Shown: positions 22,785-34,032, counted from the first letter of the stretch. The stretch: DNA of 64,000 bases from Chondrus crispus (GCF_000350225.1 NW_005179249.1:389962-453961); one strand, 5' to 3'. A program made the numbers and translations. The notes: generated from the letters alone by a model not told the origin.

Positions 22785-25427
22785 CCCCAACCGCTTCGTC
22801 ACCGTGTAATTAACACGTCGCGGTCAGGAACAGATGAAGCATACGAACGGCCGAACGTACCCAACCGAGGCGGCCAACGAAAGCGCGAGAAGCCAAAACG
22901 AATTGACCGTCAAGCTCATCGAACACGACCGACGTCGTCAACAAAGCGCGAAAAGCGAAGACAGCACGGACTGTACAACGAAAATGGCAAGCCCTGGAAC
23001 ATCAAGTACAGGAGGGGAGCATACGATCTCCCAAGATACGCGAGAGCGTCACGATAACACTCGCCGATCGAGTGCTCGAATCGGAAAACAAGAGCGATGC
23101 CAATACGTATGGACAGCCCAAGCTCACTGTGCGACACACAAATACCAAGCAGCCCGAACCGCTGGTAACGAAGCGTGTCGCGTACTGGCCAACGAGAAGT
23201 AGGAGGCGACGTAACCCTCCTAGCCAGGATATGACGCGAACGGTCGCGACGAGCTCCACGCGTAGGGGGACTCATGATCCCGCGACCGCGTACGACCGAA
23301 GGGGTACCGATGAAAAAAGGGCGGGCCTACCAGAATTAGAAAGCCGCGCGGGCCGCCATACCCCTCCAGCCAATCCGTTACCACGTACCCAAAATTATTT
23401 TGGGGAACGTACCAAAAATATGTGGAAAATACAGTCCGAATGACACTGTATGCCAAACCGCCGCCGCCTCCGGAAATAATCAAAAAAGAGGGGTGACGTA
23501 CAGTGGGGCAAGACGCACGTGCGCACGTCCGCATACGACCGACAGGAAAAGTGTCGACAGGAACGACACGCAATCGGACAACGAAGGTCAGCGCGCGGAG
23601 CAAGATGCCCTCCGCGGGGGTAAGAGCCACACCGCACTGAGAGGGCACCGGAGCGGACCCTGAATCTTCCCCCAGGCGAATACGCCGACACAGTCGCGCT
23701 CGCGCCGCCCAAGGGGCCTACCGCGAAGCTGCCGAAACTTACTGAACCACCGCGCGCGCGTCCGACTCTGGGTCCCGAAACGTCTCCCGGACTTCCTTCC
23801 GCGGGGTCGGAAGGCACGCGTGCATCCGCCTTACCTCAAGCGGACGGCGAAAGCCGCCATTGCGAACTGGTTCCCCGAGGAACACGCCACGAACCCCTCC
23901 CCGCACAGTACGGGAACGAATCATGAGGGCGACAAAAGGGACCGCGATCGTGCCACCAGCACGCCGGGGACGCGACTCCTCGCGACGCGCACAGAACCCA
24001 ACCCCCCCTCTCTAAGCTTCTATCTAACTTTTGTCTACCGCGAGCGCATGCACAGAGATCAAGACCATCGTGCGCCGCGCCCGGGTGCTGCGTGGACCAA
24101 GGATGCAACGCCACGGCTCACCGTGAGACGAAGTAAGACACCTGCCCGACATGCGAGTCGTGCCGAACGGCAACGCCGTAGATCGCGCGGATTGACCGAA
24201 CCCATCGCCATCACGAAGGAAGTGCTGCTCTCGGCACAGCACAACGTCCCGCGGCTGCAGGACCTCTGCGACAGACGCAATCGGCATCGTATCTCGCATA
24301 GCACACCGCGTCACCCCTTGGGCGTGTATGCCCGGAACCGTGCCGGAGGGCAGTACGGAAAGGCCCCTAGACGTTCTCACAAACCAAGCAGGCGATGAAC
24401 CGGCGGATGTAGAACCCGTCGGTAAGAAGATCCTCGGCAAGCACGCGACGCATGGGCTCGACTTGATCCCGCGCAACCGTGTGAATTATGCGCTTACGGG
24501 ACGCAGAACGTACACGATTACTATTAAGCAGTTGAGGAAAACGGACGGCGAGGTGTGTGTGGATAAGACCCCTCCTATGACCGCTTCAAGGAAAGCGTGG
24601 CAACCAACCAAAAAGGGAGCCGAAAGATCAGCGAACCGTGCTCTCGATGAGCTGGACAGAGAGGGGGGAGCCCAAACGGCGGGTAAGGAAGGCGGTGTCC
24701 TCGCGCCGCAGTCTGACCCCATTTTGTAACTGCAATCGCACATAGAACAACTGTCGTGGACACGGCAGGCCCCCTGACAAGGTGTTTCAACGCTGCACAA
24801 ACAACATGCAGCCGCGACGAATGTTTTTCTCGGTATGAGAGATACAGTTCTCAATCGAAAGAGTCCGATCGGGGATATACACACGCCTAGGCCACACGAC
24901 AGCAAATTTCTGTGAGCTCGCCGACGCGCTCGACGCGATCTTGAAACAGCCCTCTACCGGAAGGGAACCGCGGACACGCTCCTTCACTCTTTAGCGAACA
25001 AGAAGATTCTTTACGACTAAACGTACGGCGGCGGGGTGGTCCGATCACCCGCGAGTTTCCGCGACGCCCTGCCACCACGCCTCGACGACGAGTAAGGCAG
25101 TCGCGTAGAGAGGACTGCACGGAAAAAGGAGAAGCCACACGTGGGACGGGGCGCATTTTTGACAAACGTAAGGGGCCTTCTTCGCACCCCGGAGTGTTTT
25201 TCGTTAAACGCAATAGTTGCGTACTGGAAAACGTGGCGAGGGCCGCGGATCGTACGTGACGCGAAGATGGCTCTCGATCGCCGACCTCACACCCCTCGCT
25301 CGCCCCATCGGACGGGGTGGGGCACAAAGGCCGTAACGCGACAAAGAAAGGAAGGGAAGGGTCGGACGGTCCGTCGGTGAGCGACATCACGGATCGACGC
25401 CAAGTAAGGAAAAAGGATCTATCGATT
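22785..25427. other. Gypsy 1 accessory region, no gene recognised
   Basis: Part of the 5.2-kb segment between pol and the 3' LTR. Several frames of 120-190 codons are open on both strands (for example 23820-24398 and 24328-24729 plus), as expected by chance in GC-rich DNA. No motif recognised. Confidence 0.6.
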
Positions 25428-28003
25428 TTACGGGAAAGCACGAGTCGAGGAAGGAACCTCGAGGTATAGCAGGGCCGCACGACTAATGGCTCGTGCCATC
25501 AGTAGCCCCTGCCGGACCAGAAACGTGGGAAGGCTGGGGACAGTAGCTCGGGTGCCGGGGCCCCTCTGACCCGAGCTCCTCCAACGACGGCATGGTAACC
25601 TCGCTGTGCCGCGGCCAAACGTGGGCCGACGCGTCATGAGTGAAACCACCACCCTCGGAACGGAGGGTTTCGTATCCCGGTTGGCCATAAGGATCCCGCA
25701 CGGCGGGGCGCGATGCGGACGCCCCAGTGTGACGGGGTGTCGCGACCCTCTTTGTGCCGCGACACGGAGATCGTCTCGTTCGCGGCGGTATCGGTCGCGA
25801 TCCGCCAGAGCACGCTCGAGAGCCTCCGACTGCCGACGGGACGCTTCACGGAAATTGTCTAAGGCTCCTTGAGCTCGGCGGAGGTCCGTCGCGTGGACCT
25901 CCCGCTCCGCGTTGATCCGGCGTGCTTCGTCGCTGCGCGTAAGATACCAGCTGGCGAGCGTGCTCAACAACCCGCCAACCTTCCAAACCCGACGAGACGA
26001 GGTCCCGAGGGCACGAGCCAGGCCGGGAATGGCCAAGATGTCCCTCGGCGATAAGACGACCTGTGGCGTCGCGGAAGGGGGAGTAGGGTCTTGACGCGCC
26101 AAACTCAGAGGGGGAACAGGCGGAACCCCCGACGCAAATTGAGAAGACACACCGGGTGCCTCCGGCGACTGGAAATTGATCATGCACGACGGCGCGAAAG
26201 CCGGGACATCGCTGTCCACCTCTCGGTGTCGCTTACGTTGAGCCTCGCGACGGGCGGAGCCCACACCGGCCCCTCTCCCCCTGGCAGTCGGTGAAGGTTG
26301 GGGAGAGGCCGGCTTCGCGACGAACGCGTCAGACCGCAGGTCGTACAGGAGGAAAGCGCTTCGCTCGCCCGTGGTGTAGTCGGTCCACGCGCGATGCGTA
26401 CGCTCGGAGACTTGACACGCGCGGTGCATAAGGGTTAGCACAGAGGCGAGGTCCCACATCGCGTGTTTGGAGTTCACTTCCAGGGGGTGGAGTGGTACCA
26501 CGGGGAGGTCGAAAGCAACCCTTCCAAGCAACGCGAGGACCCCAGTCGGCTGAACAAACACACGACGGTTGATGTGGACCTCGGCCATGAACGCGTTACC
26601 CAGGGCCCACGCCCACTCACGTTCGAAGTTGTGTACAAGCTCGGCGTGGGCCGGGTGATCGGGGTCCGCACAAGCGTAACCAAAATGCTTTAAAACATAC
26701 GGAAGCAACGCGTGTACTCCGAAAGACGGAAGGGACTCCCGCACAGCTTCCGGTAGCTCGGGGAAGTCCCTCGGAGTGATACCTTCCTCGAAGGACGCCG
26801 ATCTGAAGACGCGGCCGTCATCCTCCTCGCAGTGGCGGTAGGTCGCCCAATCGTGGGGCGACACCGCGACCGAGTAGAGGCGCATGAGGGAGCTCGCCGA
26901 TTTCTGGAGAGCCACGCGAGCCTTCGAATAGGCATAAGGACGGGGACTCAAGTAGAGCTCCTCAACCTCGGAAAGGATGAACCGTCGCGGGGCGCCCGGC
27001 AAACGACCAACCAGGTGCTCGGCCATGCGGTCGACATAGATGACTTCGCTGGAATTGTACGCGAACGTCCTGTCGCAAGGGATCGCGTCGGGGATTTGAT
27101 AGGGAACTCCCCAGCCCTTGCCCGTCAGCCTAGCAAGGACGAGACCGGCCTCGTCCACGCGACCTGCCTCGTAAATGCGACGCACGCGCATGAGGTCAGG
27201 GCGCAAAACGTCACGCGATAACAACTCCGCGAGGGTGATTCCCGTTCTGGCGTAACGACGCCACGGGAACCTGAGCCGCTCCACGGGCAGCGGCATCGAG
27301 CGGGCCAGGGCGGTGCCAAACCACTGGGTGGTGTCGTCGGCCAACTCCGCCCCGCGTCGAGATTACGTCGGGTCTTCGGAGGCAGGAGGCCCGGCTGCCG
27401 GCAGCTCCCCCATGCCCCATACGACCCGGGGCGCGGCTGGTAAGGCGCGCTCATACGCGGCGCGTCGGACATGTGGTCAGGAGGAATCTCTCCGACCTTT
27501 CTGCGTTCAACGTCGCCCCCTTGGGGCAGCGCAGCCCCCGACGAGGCGGGACGAAATTCCACACTCCCGGTGGACCCCAAGGGGCCGCGACTCTTCTGGA
27601 AGGGCGGCAGCGCGGGCGCCGCGGGAGGGAGAAATCCCCCTGCGCGAGAAGGATGCGCGATGGAGTCCCCAGAAGAACCCGGGGGAGGTACCGCACGCGG
27701 GGGCACGGAGGCCCCCGAGAACGGCGGAAGCGCGGGAAGAACGACGGAAGGGTCCCCAGACGAAGGACGCGCCTCGGGAAGCGACAACATGAGGACGACG
27801 ACGCGGTGAGCAGCGCGTGAGTGGCAACTACGGGGAACACCCGCGGCAGCGGGTGAGGAGAGGTGGATGAGGATGCAAAACCAGGGGGCACGGAGTACGG
27901 CGGGGACGTAAGGGGGGCAAGGTCGATCGGTGGACGGCGCCGAAGACAACGCCGGATCAAGGGGGAACAGGACCAAGGCTCGGGAAGCGACCGGGTCGGA
28001 CAT
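25428..28003 (-). other. Gypsy 1 antisense ORF region (fossil)
   Basis: Long coding-like region on the strand opposite gag-pol, beginning with an ATG 56 bases inside the 3' LTR and reading toward pol. The first part is Pro/Ala/Ser-rich, the middle (about 26.3-27.3 kb) is globular-looking with many Trp, Tyr, Leu and Arg (SRDVLRPDLMRVRRIYEAG, HDWATYRHCEEDDGR), and the end has a basic, coiled-coil-like stretch (RRAQGALDNFREASRRQSEA). It is split over more than one frame. No domain recognised. Antisense ORFs between pol and the 3' LTR are known in some plant Gypsy lineages. Confidence 0.6.
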
Positions 28004-28023
28004 TGCTCTCTCACTCCTCAAGG

Positions 28024-28057
28024 GTGAACGCGGACGTTCACTCTTGAGGAGGGGGCC
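28024..28057 (+). repeat. 34-bp direct repeat, copy 2, with polypurine tract
   Basis: GAGGAGGGGG at 28046-28055 is the likely polypurine tract, one base before the 3' LTR region. The preceding bases repeat the pol C-terminal codons found at 22751-22773. Confidence 0.85.
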
Positions 28058-28058
28058 G

Positions 28059-28722
28059 TGTGGCATAACGGCGGTTCGCGATTAGATTTAGATCAGATCA
28101 ATACGAACCACACCGGCGCCCACGTGTACCCCCACGTGTACGGGGGACGCGGGACAACACGCGTACACGTGTAGGAGGCGCGTACCCTCGCGCGCACAGT
28201 ACACGTCTCACACGTGTGCTGTCAGCCCCGACGGCTGACAGCATTACAGCGCGGAACGACCCGCGCTACAGTAAGTTACTACAGCATACCAGTACTGTAG
28301 TATTATGATAGACGCATTGTGTACATTAAATACGAGCGCGACCGGCGGCGGCGAAGGGGGGACAAGCACGGACTTGTCCACGACCTACCGCCTAGGTCCG
28401 TCTTCCAGCTGAACTAACAAGCGCGATCCGTCTTCGTGCGCGTTAAACGGGACAAAGCGGGTAGGGGACAGCCGCGTACGCGAGCAAGCCTAGATCCGCC
28501 TCCGCCCGTCGGCGCTGGTACGCTACCCAGCGCCGCTCCGGGGCGTCGAGGCGTAGATCGGCCAGCGCGTACGCTCGTCCCCGACCGTCCCGCTCTACCA
28601 CGCTACTAGGGCCCGCTTCCCTGTCCGGTTAGCTGTGTGTTCTCCCCGTCTTCTCGCCCCTCGTACGGGGCCTACGTCGAGCTAAGTATACACCCCTCTC
28701 CGTTGGGGGGTGTTATACTACA
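28059..28722 (+). repeat. Gypsy 1 3' LTR (664 bp)
   Basis: Differs from the 5' LTR at 9 sites: 8 are transitions, and 6 of these fall in CpG. Followed by ACCTC, the second copy of the target duplication. Confidence 0.95.
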
Positions 28723-28836
28723 ACCTCTGGGGCGGTTCTACGGGGGTTGGAAAAGGTGCAACGGGGACTGAGGCGTCAAGCGCGGGAGGAATTTTGTCAA
28801 ACGAGAATCAGTGATTTTTTTAGGACAGAGTTATGA
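28723..28836 (+). pseudogene. pogo-type transposase, C-terminal tail with PIP box
   Basis: After the target duplication the transposase frame from 14808 resumes in register (NYDTS, then GAVLRGLEKVQRGLRRQ) and ends QTRISDFFRTEL at TGA 28834-28836. QTRISDFF fits the PCNA-interaction motif Q-x-x-h-x-x-F-F, which is known at the C-terminus of Drosophila pogo transposase. The tail makes it very likely that the split gene is a genuine pogo transposase. Gypsy 1 lands 36 codons before the stop. Confidence 0.85.
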
Positions 28837-28902
28837 TAATAACGCCTCCCGTAGTGATAAACCTCTGTCTATGGGTATCTTTGTCTTTTCCGAACAGCAC
28901 TC

Positions 28903-28921
28903 TTATTGGGAGGTTGCACTG
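28903..28921 (-). repeat. pogo 3' terminal inverted repeat
   Basis: Read inward it is CAGTGCAACCTCCCAATAA; TA follows at 28922-28923. Confidence 0.75.
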
Positions 28922-29099
28922 TACTAGACCAACTTCGCAGAGGCTGTATATTTCTGATAATACAAAGTACAATGTGAATTACAAGTGCCGTAATTTGTAG
29001 TGATTCAATAAATGAAGATATTGTTCAGAACGGAGTGTGATATTGACACTGTACGGAGGATCAAATCTCTGTATACAGGATACAGTAATTTTCTGCCAC

Positions 29100-29645
29100 T
29101 TCAGTAAATATGTAAAGACCTGGGTTTTACTTTTGCCGCCTTGCCTACTTCAAAATCAGCCGCCCTTTTCGAAAACGGACTACATCGCAATGTATGGGTA
29201 CAAGACAGATGTTTCGGTTTTGCCTAATGGTATTGCCTTGGCGTGTTCCGTTCATTATCCTGGTTCCGTATCGGGCATTACGATGTTCCGCAAGATGGAT
29301 GGCTTTCACGGCGACACCACCAAGAAGCGGGGGCAGAACTGCAGTGCCCCTGATCATGGGCCCATGAGGACGTTGTATCCTCTTAATTGGGCGGCAGTGT
29401 ACGCTTTGGACTATTATCGGTTCAAAGTTCAGGTGGTCCGAGTCGTGTTATGATTCTATATTTCAGTTTACTGTTGCACTTACCAACTACCATATCGGAT
29501 GGCACCCATTGCGTGAAGGCGATGGTATTTTTTACACTAGGCTTTGCAATAGGCAGTATGAAATCGGTGACAGCACTGCGAAGAAACGAAAAATGGTGCA
29601 GCAGCGGTATCGAGCACGCCGCAAGCAGCGTGTTGAACGTTAATT
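29100..29645 (+). pseudogene. DDE_Tnp_4-type transposase relic (copy 2)
   Basis: Heavily decayed relative of the relic at 11181-12548. Shared features are YGYKTDVSVLPNG and YPGSVSGITMF in the catalytic core, and the C-terminal LTNYHIGWHPLR followed by NRQYEIGDSTAKKRK and a basic tail ending near 29645. The core and tail are in different frames, so there is at least one frameshift or deletion; the block carrying the catalytic Glu is missing or unreadable. No ends identified. Confidence 0.7.
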
Positions 29646-30537
29646 TATTCGTGGGGAAGATAGTTCTGGTGAGGCGAGCACTATAGAGCCGGGGTACAAC
29701 TGATGTGATAAACCAGAACGTGAGAGGTCGGTGTAAATTCTATATAGCCAGCACGGACACCGGTCGCGGTTTTTGTGCACAGCGAGGGGATGACGAAGGA
29801 GGCTGCTGAGAGTTTGGCTATGTCGAAGAGGGTAAACACGTCGAGGGCTGCGGAGGGAGACATTTTTGTAGTTGGAGGTTTGTGTGCGTTACTTGGGGCT
29901 GAGAGTGCGAGGCAGGCGTAATTGCAGATGAGGTGATGGAGTTGAGAAGAGAGAATGGTGGGCGGTGGGGGAGGTGGGTTTTTATAGATGGGTGAGATGT
30001 GGAAGTTGAAGACGAAGACTTCGTAGGGTATGACGCAGTTTGATAGAGCTGAGGAAATATTGAACGAAACACGTTAAGAAGAGGACCGAAAAGAGGTAGA
30101 CTGTGGAGAAGAATGATGGAACATGTGCGAGAAGGGGAAACAGCGTTACCAGTAAAGAGAAGGACCAAGAGCCCAGTTACAGTGACATAATTGACCATGC
30201 ACGACTACTGGGGTTGTCCTCCGGGGAGACAGAGGCCGAGGGGGGGACCTGGCGCGTGTTGAGGCTCTGGCGCGAGAGGTTGCGGTCGACTGGGTGCCCA
30301 TAGTCGTACGGGGAGGCCGTCAGATCGTATGGTAGCTCGCAGAGGTGGAAGCCTCGCTTCATGACGCAGAGCGAGAGGGAAGGACGGGCGTGCGGAGGGA
30401 GAGTAAGAGGAGGAATAGACAAATGGGATGGGGGAAGGGGGGTTGGCGGGAGGGAAGGATTGCAACGCGGGAGTTTGTACAAGGCATAGTATGGTGGGAG
30501 GGGTGAGAAGATATGAAGGGGGATGCAGTGTGGGCTG
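29646..30537. other. Purine-rich stretch, no gene recognised
   Basis: The plus strand is dominated by G and A (runs such as GGGAAGGGGGG), which opens long Pro/Ser-rich frames on the minus strand. These are taken as compositional. Confidence 0.5.
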
Positions 30538-31133
30538 ACTTTCGGAATGGCCGAGAGGGGACGAGAGATGGGAGGGGTGGGAACGGGATTCGGAGCGGGG
30601 ATTGGGAGGGGGACGAGATGTCACGACCCATGGTCGCTGACAAAAGATGATAGGGGGGAGAAAACGAGGAAGGAGGTTGGGGCCGCGGATGAGGTTTGAG
30701 GTGAAGGTCATGCCGACGGGGCTACAGTGTGTTTTAGGCGGCGTCTTTGGAAGGACGTATCTGCGTAAAAAGATATCATATCGAAAAAGGCTTTACTGTT
30801 TCATAATTTCGTTCTGTTTGGCGAAATGCCGCGTCTTTGCGCATATGGATTTTGTCGAAGTGCAATTAGCTATTCTTGAAAAACTACCCCTTCTGCGCTG
30901 TCAAATTATTTTTTATAATAGTCAATATGTAGTCGGAAGACCATCTGTAGCCCCGTCCGCATGACCTTCACCTCAAACCTCATCCGCGCCCCAACCTCCT
31001 TCCTCCTTTTCTTCCCCCCATCATCTTTTGTCAGCGACCATGGGTCGTGACATCTCGTCCCCCTCCCAATCCCGGCTCCCAATCCTGTTCCCACCCCTCC
31101 CATATCTCGTCCCCTCTCGGCCATTCCGAAAGT
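30538..31133. repeat. Long inverted repeat, 190-bp arms
   Basis: 30538-30727 and 30945-31133 are reverse complements with only scattered differences (above 90%). The 217-base spacer is almost entirely copy 2 of the interspersed repeat. Starts and ends with ACTTTCGGAATGGCC. It could be a fold-back/MITE element; a transcript would form a long hairpin RNA. Confidence 0.85.
30730..30925 (+). repeat. 190-bp interspersed repeat, copy 2
   Basis: Homologous to 12791-12980 in inverse orientation and lying between the arms of the long inverted repeat. The arms are not seen around copy 1. Confidence 0.8.
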
Positions 31134-31323
31134 AGTAGATCCTTCTTGCAAAGGTGATGTCACCCCGCTGGTCCAGAAACAGTCCCATCCCGAAGGATGA
31201 AACCGATGGCGGTTTTAGCAGCGTTCACATCACATTTATTTGTAGCAACCAAAGAGTATTGTTACGGCTACACATACTACATCTACTCCGTCCAAATACC
31301 GAAATACCGCCGAGGATCTGTAA

Positions 31324-31423
31324 NNNNNNNNNNNNNNNNNNNNNNNNNNNNNNNNNNNNNNNNNNNNNNNNNNNNNNNNNNNNNNNNNNNNNNNNNNNNN
31401 NNNNNNNNNNNNNNNNNNNNNNN
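31324..31423. other. Assembly gap (100 N)
   Basis: Exactly 100 N, the usual placeholder for unknown length; distances across it are not reliable. Confidence 0.99.
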
Positions 31424-31754
31424 TTTTGCAAGAAAGGCACTGGACTAACATTTCATTGACTGAGAGTAGGTCGCGGCATTACGACTAGTGCTGCATTGGG
31501 GCTGCGAATGGATACGTATTGTCACTGCTCTGGAGCAGCAAAACATAGTCGTCGGTGGCTGCGCAGATGCAGCGATGATCACCGTCTCATCATTACCTCA
31601 ATGTAACAAAGTTTTGCCCTGCAAGACCTACTCCGTGTGCAGCCCCAGCCAGTCATCTTCCGCCACGGGCCAGGTAGAGCCGCTGTGCCATAACTATGCT
31701 GCTTTCTAGCCAATGGCGTCATTGGTAAAAAATGTGCAAAATCGCGACATGAAA

Positions 31755-33660
31755 TCAGCAAGCGTTGCTACATTTATGACACATTTTTTGCTGGCCCGGA
31801 CCAAAATATTTGCGCAGATTTTTTATTGCCTCAGATAGGCTGATTTGACCTTTCTGTGTCGATGTGGTGGCGGTTTCCAAATTTGAACTTAAGGCCATGC
31901 CCGTGCTTGCGTGGCCTGAACTCCTCGCCGATAAGCCTGAAGTACGCCAGGGCTTGTTGTTTTCCGATGACAGACTTTTGTGCTCCCTGTATCGATACAT
32001 GCGCCTAGGAAGGGAACGTCCTTGTCGGTACCGAACACATGGTCAGACTGGAATATTGAGGCGTTATCCCCTTCGTACACGACGAATACATAGTCTTCTC
32101 TATCTTGCTGCGAGAAATATGGATTGAGGGAATCTTCCTCCTGGGATAAAGTCTCGTTTGAATGTAGAGCGCGCGGGGAAGTGCAGCCAACGTCGTACTG
32201 GCTAGACTCCTCCAAGATGCATTCAAAGATCTCACGATCATTCTGCTTCTCTGGGATGTCTTTCTCCTCGACCTCTTCTCGGGCGCCGGAAGCAGATCCT
32301 TGGTCGAGTTGCTGACACAATTGAGCAAGAATGAGGTGTAAAAAACGTTCTCCAGTCTGTTTCCTTTTTCGGAAGTAGTCTAGTTTGTTAGCAGCGGCCT
32401 TAGCTGCGTTTATCGGCCGCGGGCAGTCTCGAATGGTATGTGTTTTGTCCTCACAGTTGAAACACCCTTGAATGCTAAGTGGATCGAAACTGGTTCTCGG
32501 TCTACATGACGGGGTGCTGAAACCCCTTGAACCTCTGAAGAAGCGATTAAGAGATGGGTGTTTGGCATACCGGGTCTGACCTGCGAAGAGTATTCCTGGG
32601 ACCTCATTGTCGTAGCCGAGGTCTTTGGTCTTTGTTGCGGCATCTCTCAACATGGCCTGCTTTGATTTCTTCTGGAGTTGGAGAGCAGCCTCCAGTTCGT
32701 CGTAGAGCTGTTGGAAAGAGACACCGTGCGTTGGCACCCTGCTCAGCGGCTCATGGGACCACCCAGGTCCAACGACTGCGTTCCGAAGGAATTGTACTTT
32801 ATGTGCATCACCGCGATGGGAAGCAGGTCCTTGACGAGACAACTTCGTGATCACCTTATAGATTTTGGATAATGCCGCAGACTCATCTAGCCCATCTGAA
32901 ACGAACGTAGAAATCCGCAAAGTGTTGAGGTAGTTTTTCACCCTTGCCTGTCTAACAGGGGAATTGTATTCATTCTCAACCAGATCTATGGCTTGTTGGT
33001 ATGAGGTTGCATAGCCATCTACTCGATCCAGGTGGAACCTCTTCCCATCCCCGGATAGGAGATTGTGCATGTAGTGAAACTTTTGTGTTGGAGACAGAGA
33101 ATAATCTCGGCATACTTGCATGTACTCATACACGAACTCCATCCACGACTCACCAAGCGCCCGCTAAACTTTTTATCCCTGTCTCTGAGACGCATGGCAA
33201 CATTGTGTGCTAGTCTATCAGGGGCACTTGCGATGGATGTGGAGGCAGAGCGTGATTGCGACTCTTCTTGGCGGTTGTTGTCCGTCCGAGAAAGATAGGT
33301 CCTCATTAATGAGGGTCGTCGAATTCGACGACCTGCAGCCATGATCTCGGTGACGATGCCAATCAGATCTTGTTGATCTTCCTGCTCTTCGTATATATTA
33401 TGAGCAAGAGTCATCATGATGCGGCGAGAGGAGTGCTGCTGCATGTTAGCTCCGTGTGAATCAAGGAAGTTGCGGAGCTCAGTGTAGACTGACGGTAGTT
33501 TGCAGAGTTTCTTTGAAAAAAGGTCTGCGGGAGGGAACATGTCTGCGAATATGCGTTGAAGACCATCCCCTTGGGCAGCCTCAGTGGCCTCTAAATGGCG
33601 TACAGAAGACACGAATCCCTTCTGTTTGTCGTTAAGGTCTGCCAGAGGGGCATGGTGCAT
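31755..33660 (-). pseudogene. LTR-retroelement gag-protease fossil
   Basis: Reading from 33660 downward: a gag-like helical region (SPTQKFHYMHNLLSGDGKRF, STFVSDGLDESAALSKIYK), a zinc knuckle CFNCEDKTHTIRDC (CX2CX4HX4C), an acidic linker, and an aspartic-protease start GACIDTGSTK followed by a short region containing KFKFGN. Broken, with about three breaks. RT and integrase are not seen; they may lie beyond the N gap or be lost. Sequence differs from both chromovirus gags here, so it is a third retroelement family; superfamily not determined. Confidence 0.7.
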
Positions 33661-34032
33661 GAAGCGGGGTTCTGCTAGTTGCCCGGATCCCGAAGGCGAG
33701 GCCGCATGTGATGTTTCCTGCTGTTGTGACTTGCTCAGTGTTGGTAAAAGTTCGGCTTCGGCAAAAAATTCAACCTTGAAAGGGTACTCCGACTTTTGGC
33801 GCCCTTTTTCTACGGGGAGAGTCCTTGAAGGGATACCGTCCCACTGCAGGAAGGTCTGACCTTCGGCACCCAGAGCCCGTCCGGGTCAGAAAACGGCTTC
33901 AGCAGTCTACCCACTCCTGCGTTACGGAGCAGGCTTGACGATCCTTACGGAAGATCCACAGAAGCCGGTACACTGGCCAAAGTCTGTCTACTACCTTGCA
34001 AGACACTTACGCGATGCGACTTGATTAGTTTC

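Larger units (their letters stand above)
14809..28722 (+). mobile_element. Gypsy chromovirus 1 (13.9 kb), broken
   Basis: Has 664-bp LTRs, a 5-bp target duplication ACCTC (14804-14808 and 28723-28727), a primer-binding site, gag with a zinc knuckle, pol in the order protease, RT, RNase H, integrase, and a chromodomain at the pol end. Pol order and chromodomain place it in the Ty3/Gypsy chromoviruses. The LTRs differ at 9 of 664 sites (1.4%), so insertion is recent. Coding capacity is spread over overlapping frames with about four discontinuities; some could be programmed read-through. Between pol and the 3' LTR lies an extra 5.2 kb containing a long antisense ORF. Strongly CpG-rich compared with the flanks. 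Confidence 0.95.
12983..28921 (+). mobile_element. pogo-type DNA transposon, split by a Gypsy element
   Basis: Ends are CAGTTTTCCCTCCCAATAG at the left and, inverted, CAGTGCAACCTCCCAATAAG at the right, each flanked by TA (12981-12982 and 28922-28923), the target duplication of the Tc1/mariner/pogo group. Subterminal direct repeats (about 13008-13036 and 28844-28872; GATAGTAATAAACC and GTAGTGATAAACC) may be transposase-binding sites. Without the 13.9-kb Gypsy insertion and its duplicated 5 bases the transposon is about 2.0 kb. It encodes one transposase. Confidence 0.85.

Noticed and set aside
29818-30711. Minus-strand Pro/Ser-rich ORFs
   Set aside because: Explained by the purine-rich plus strand, which has no stop triplets on the complement; no domain.
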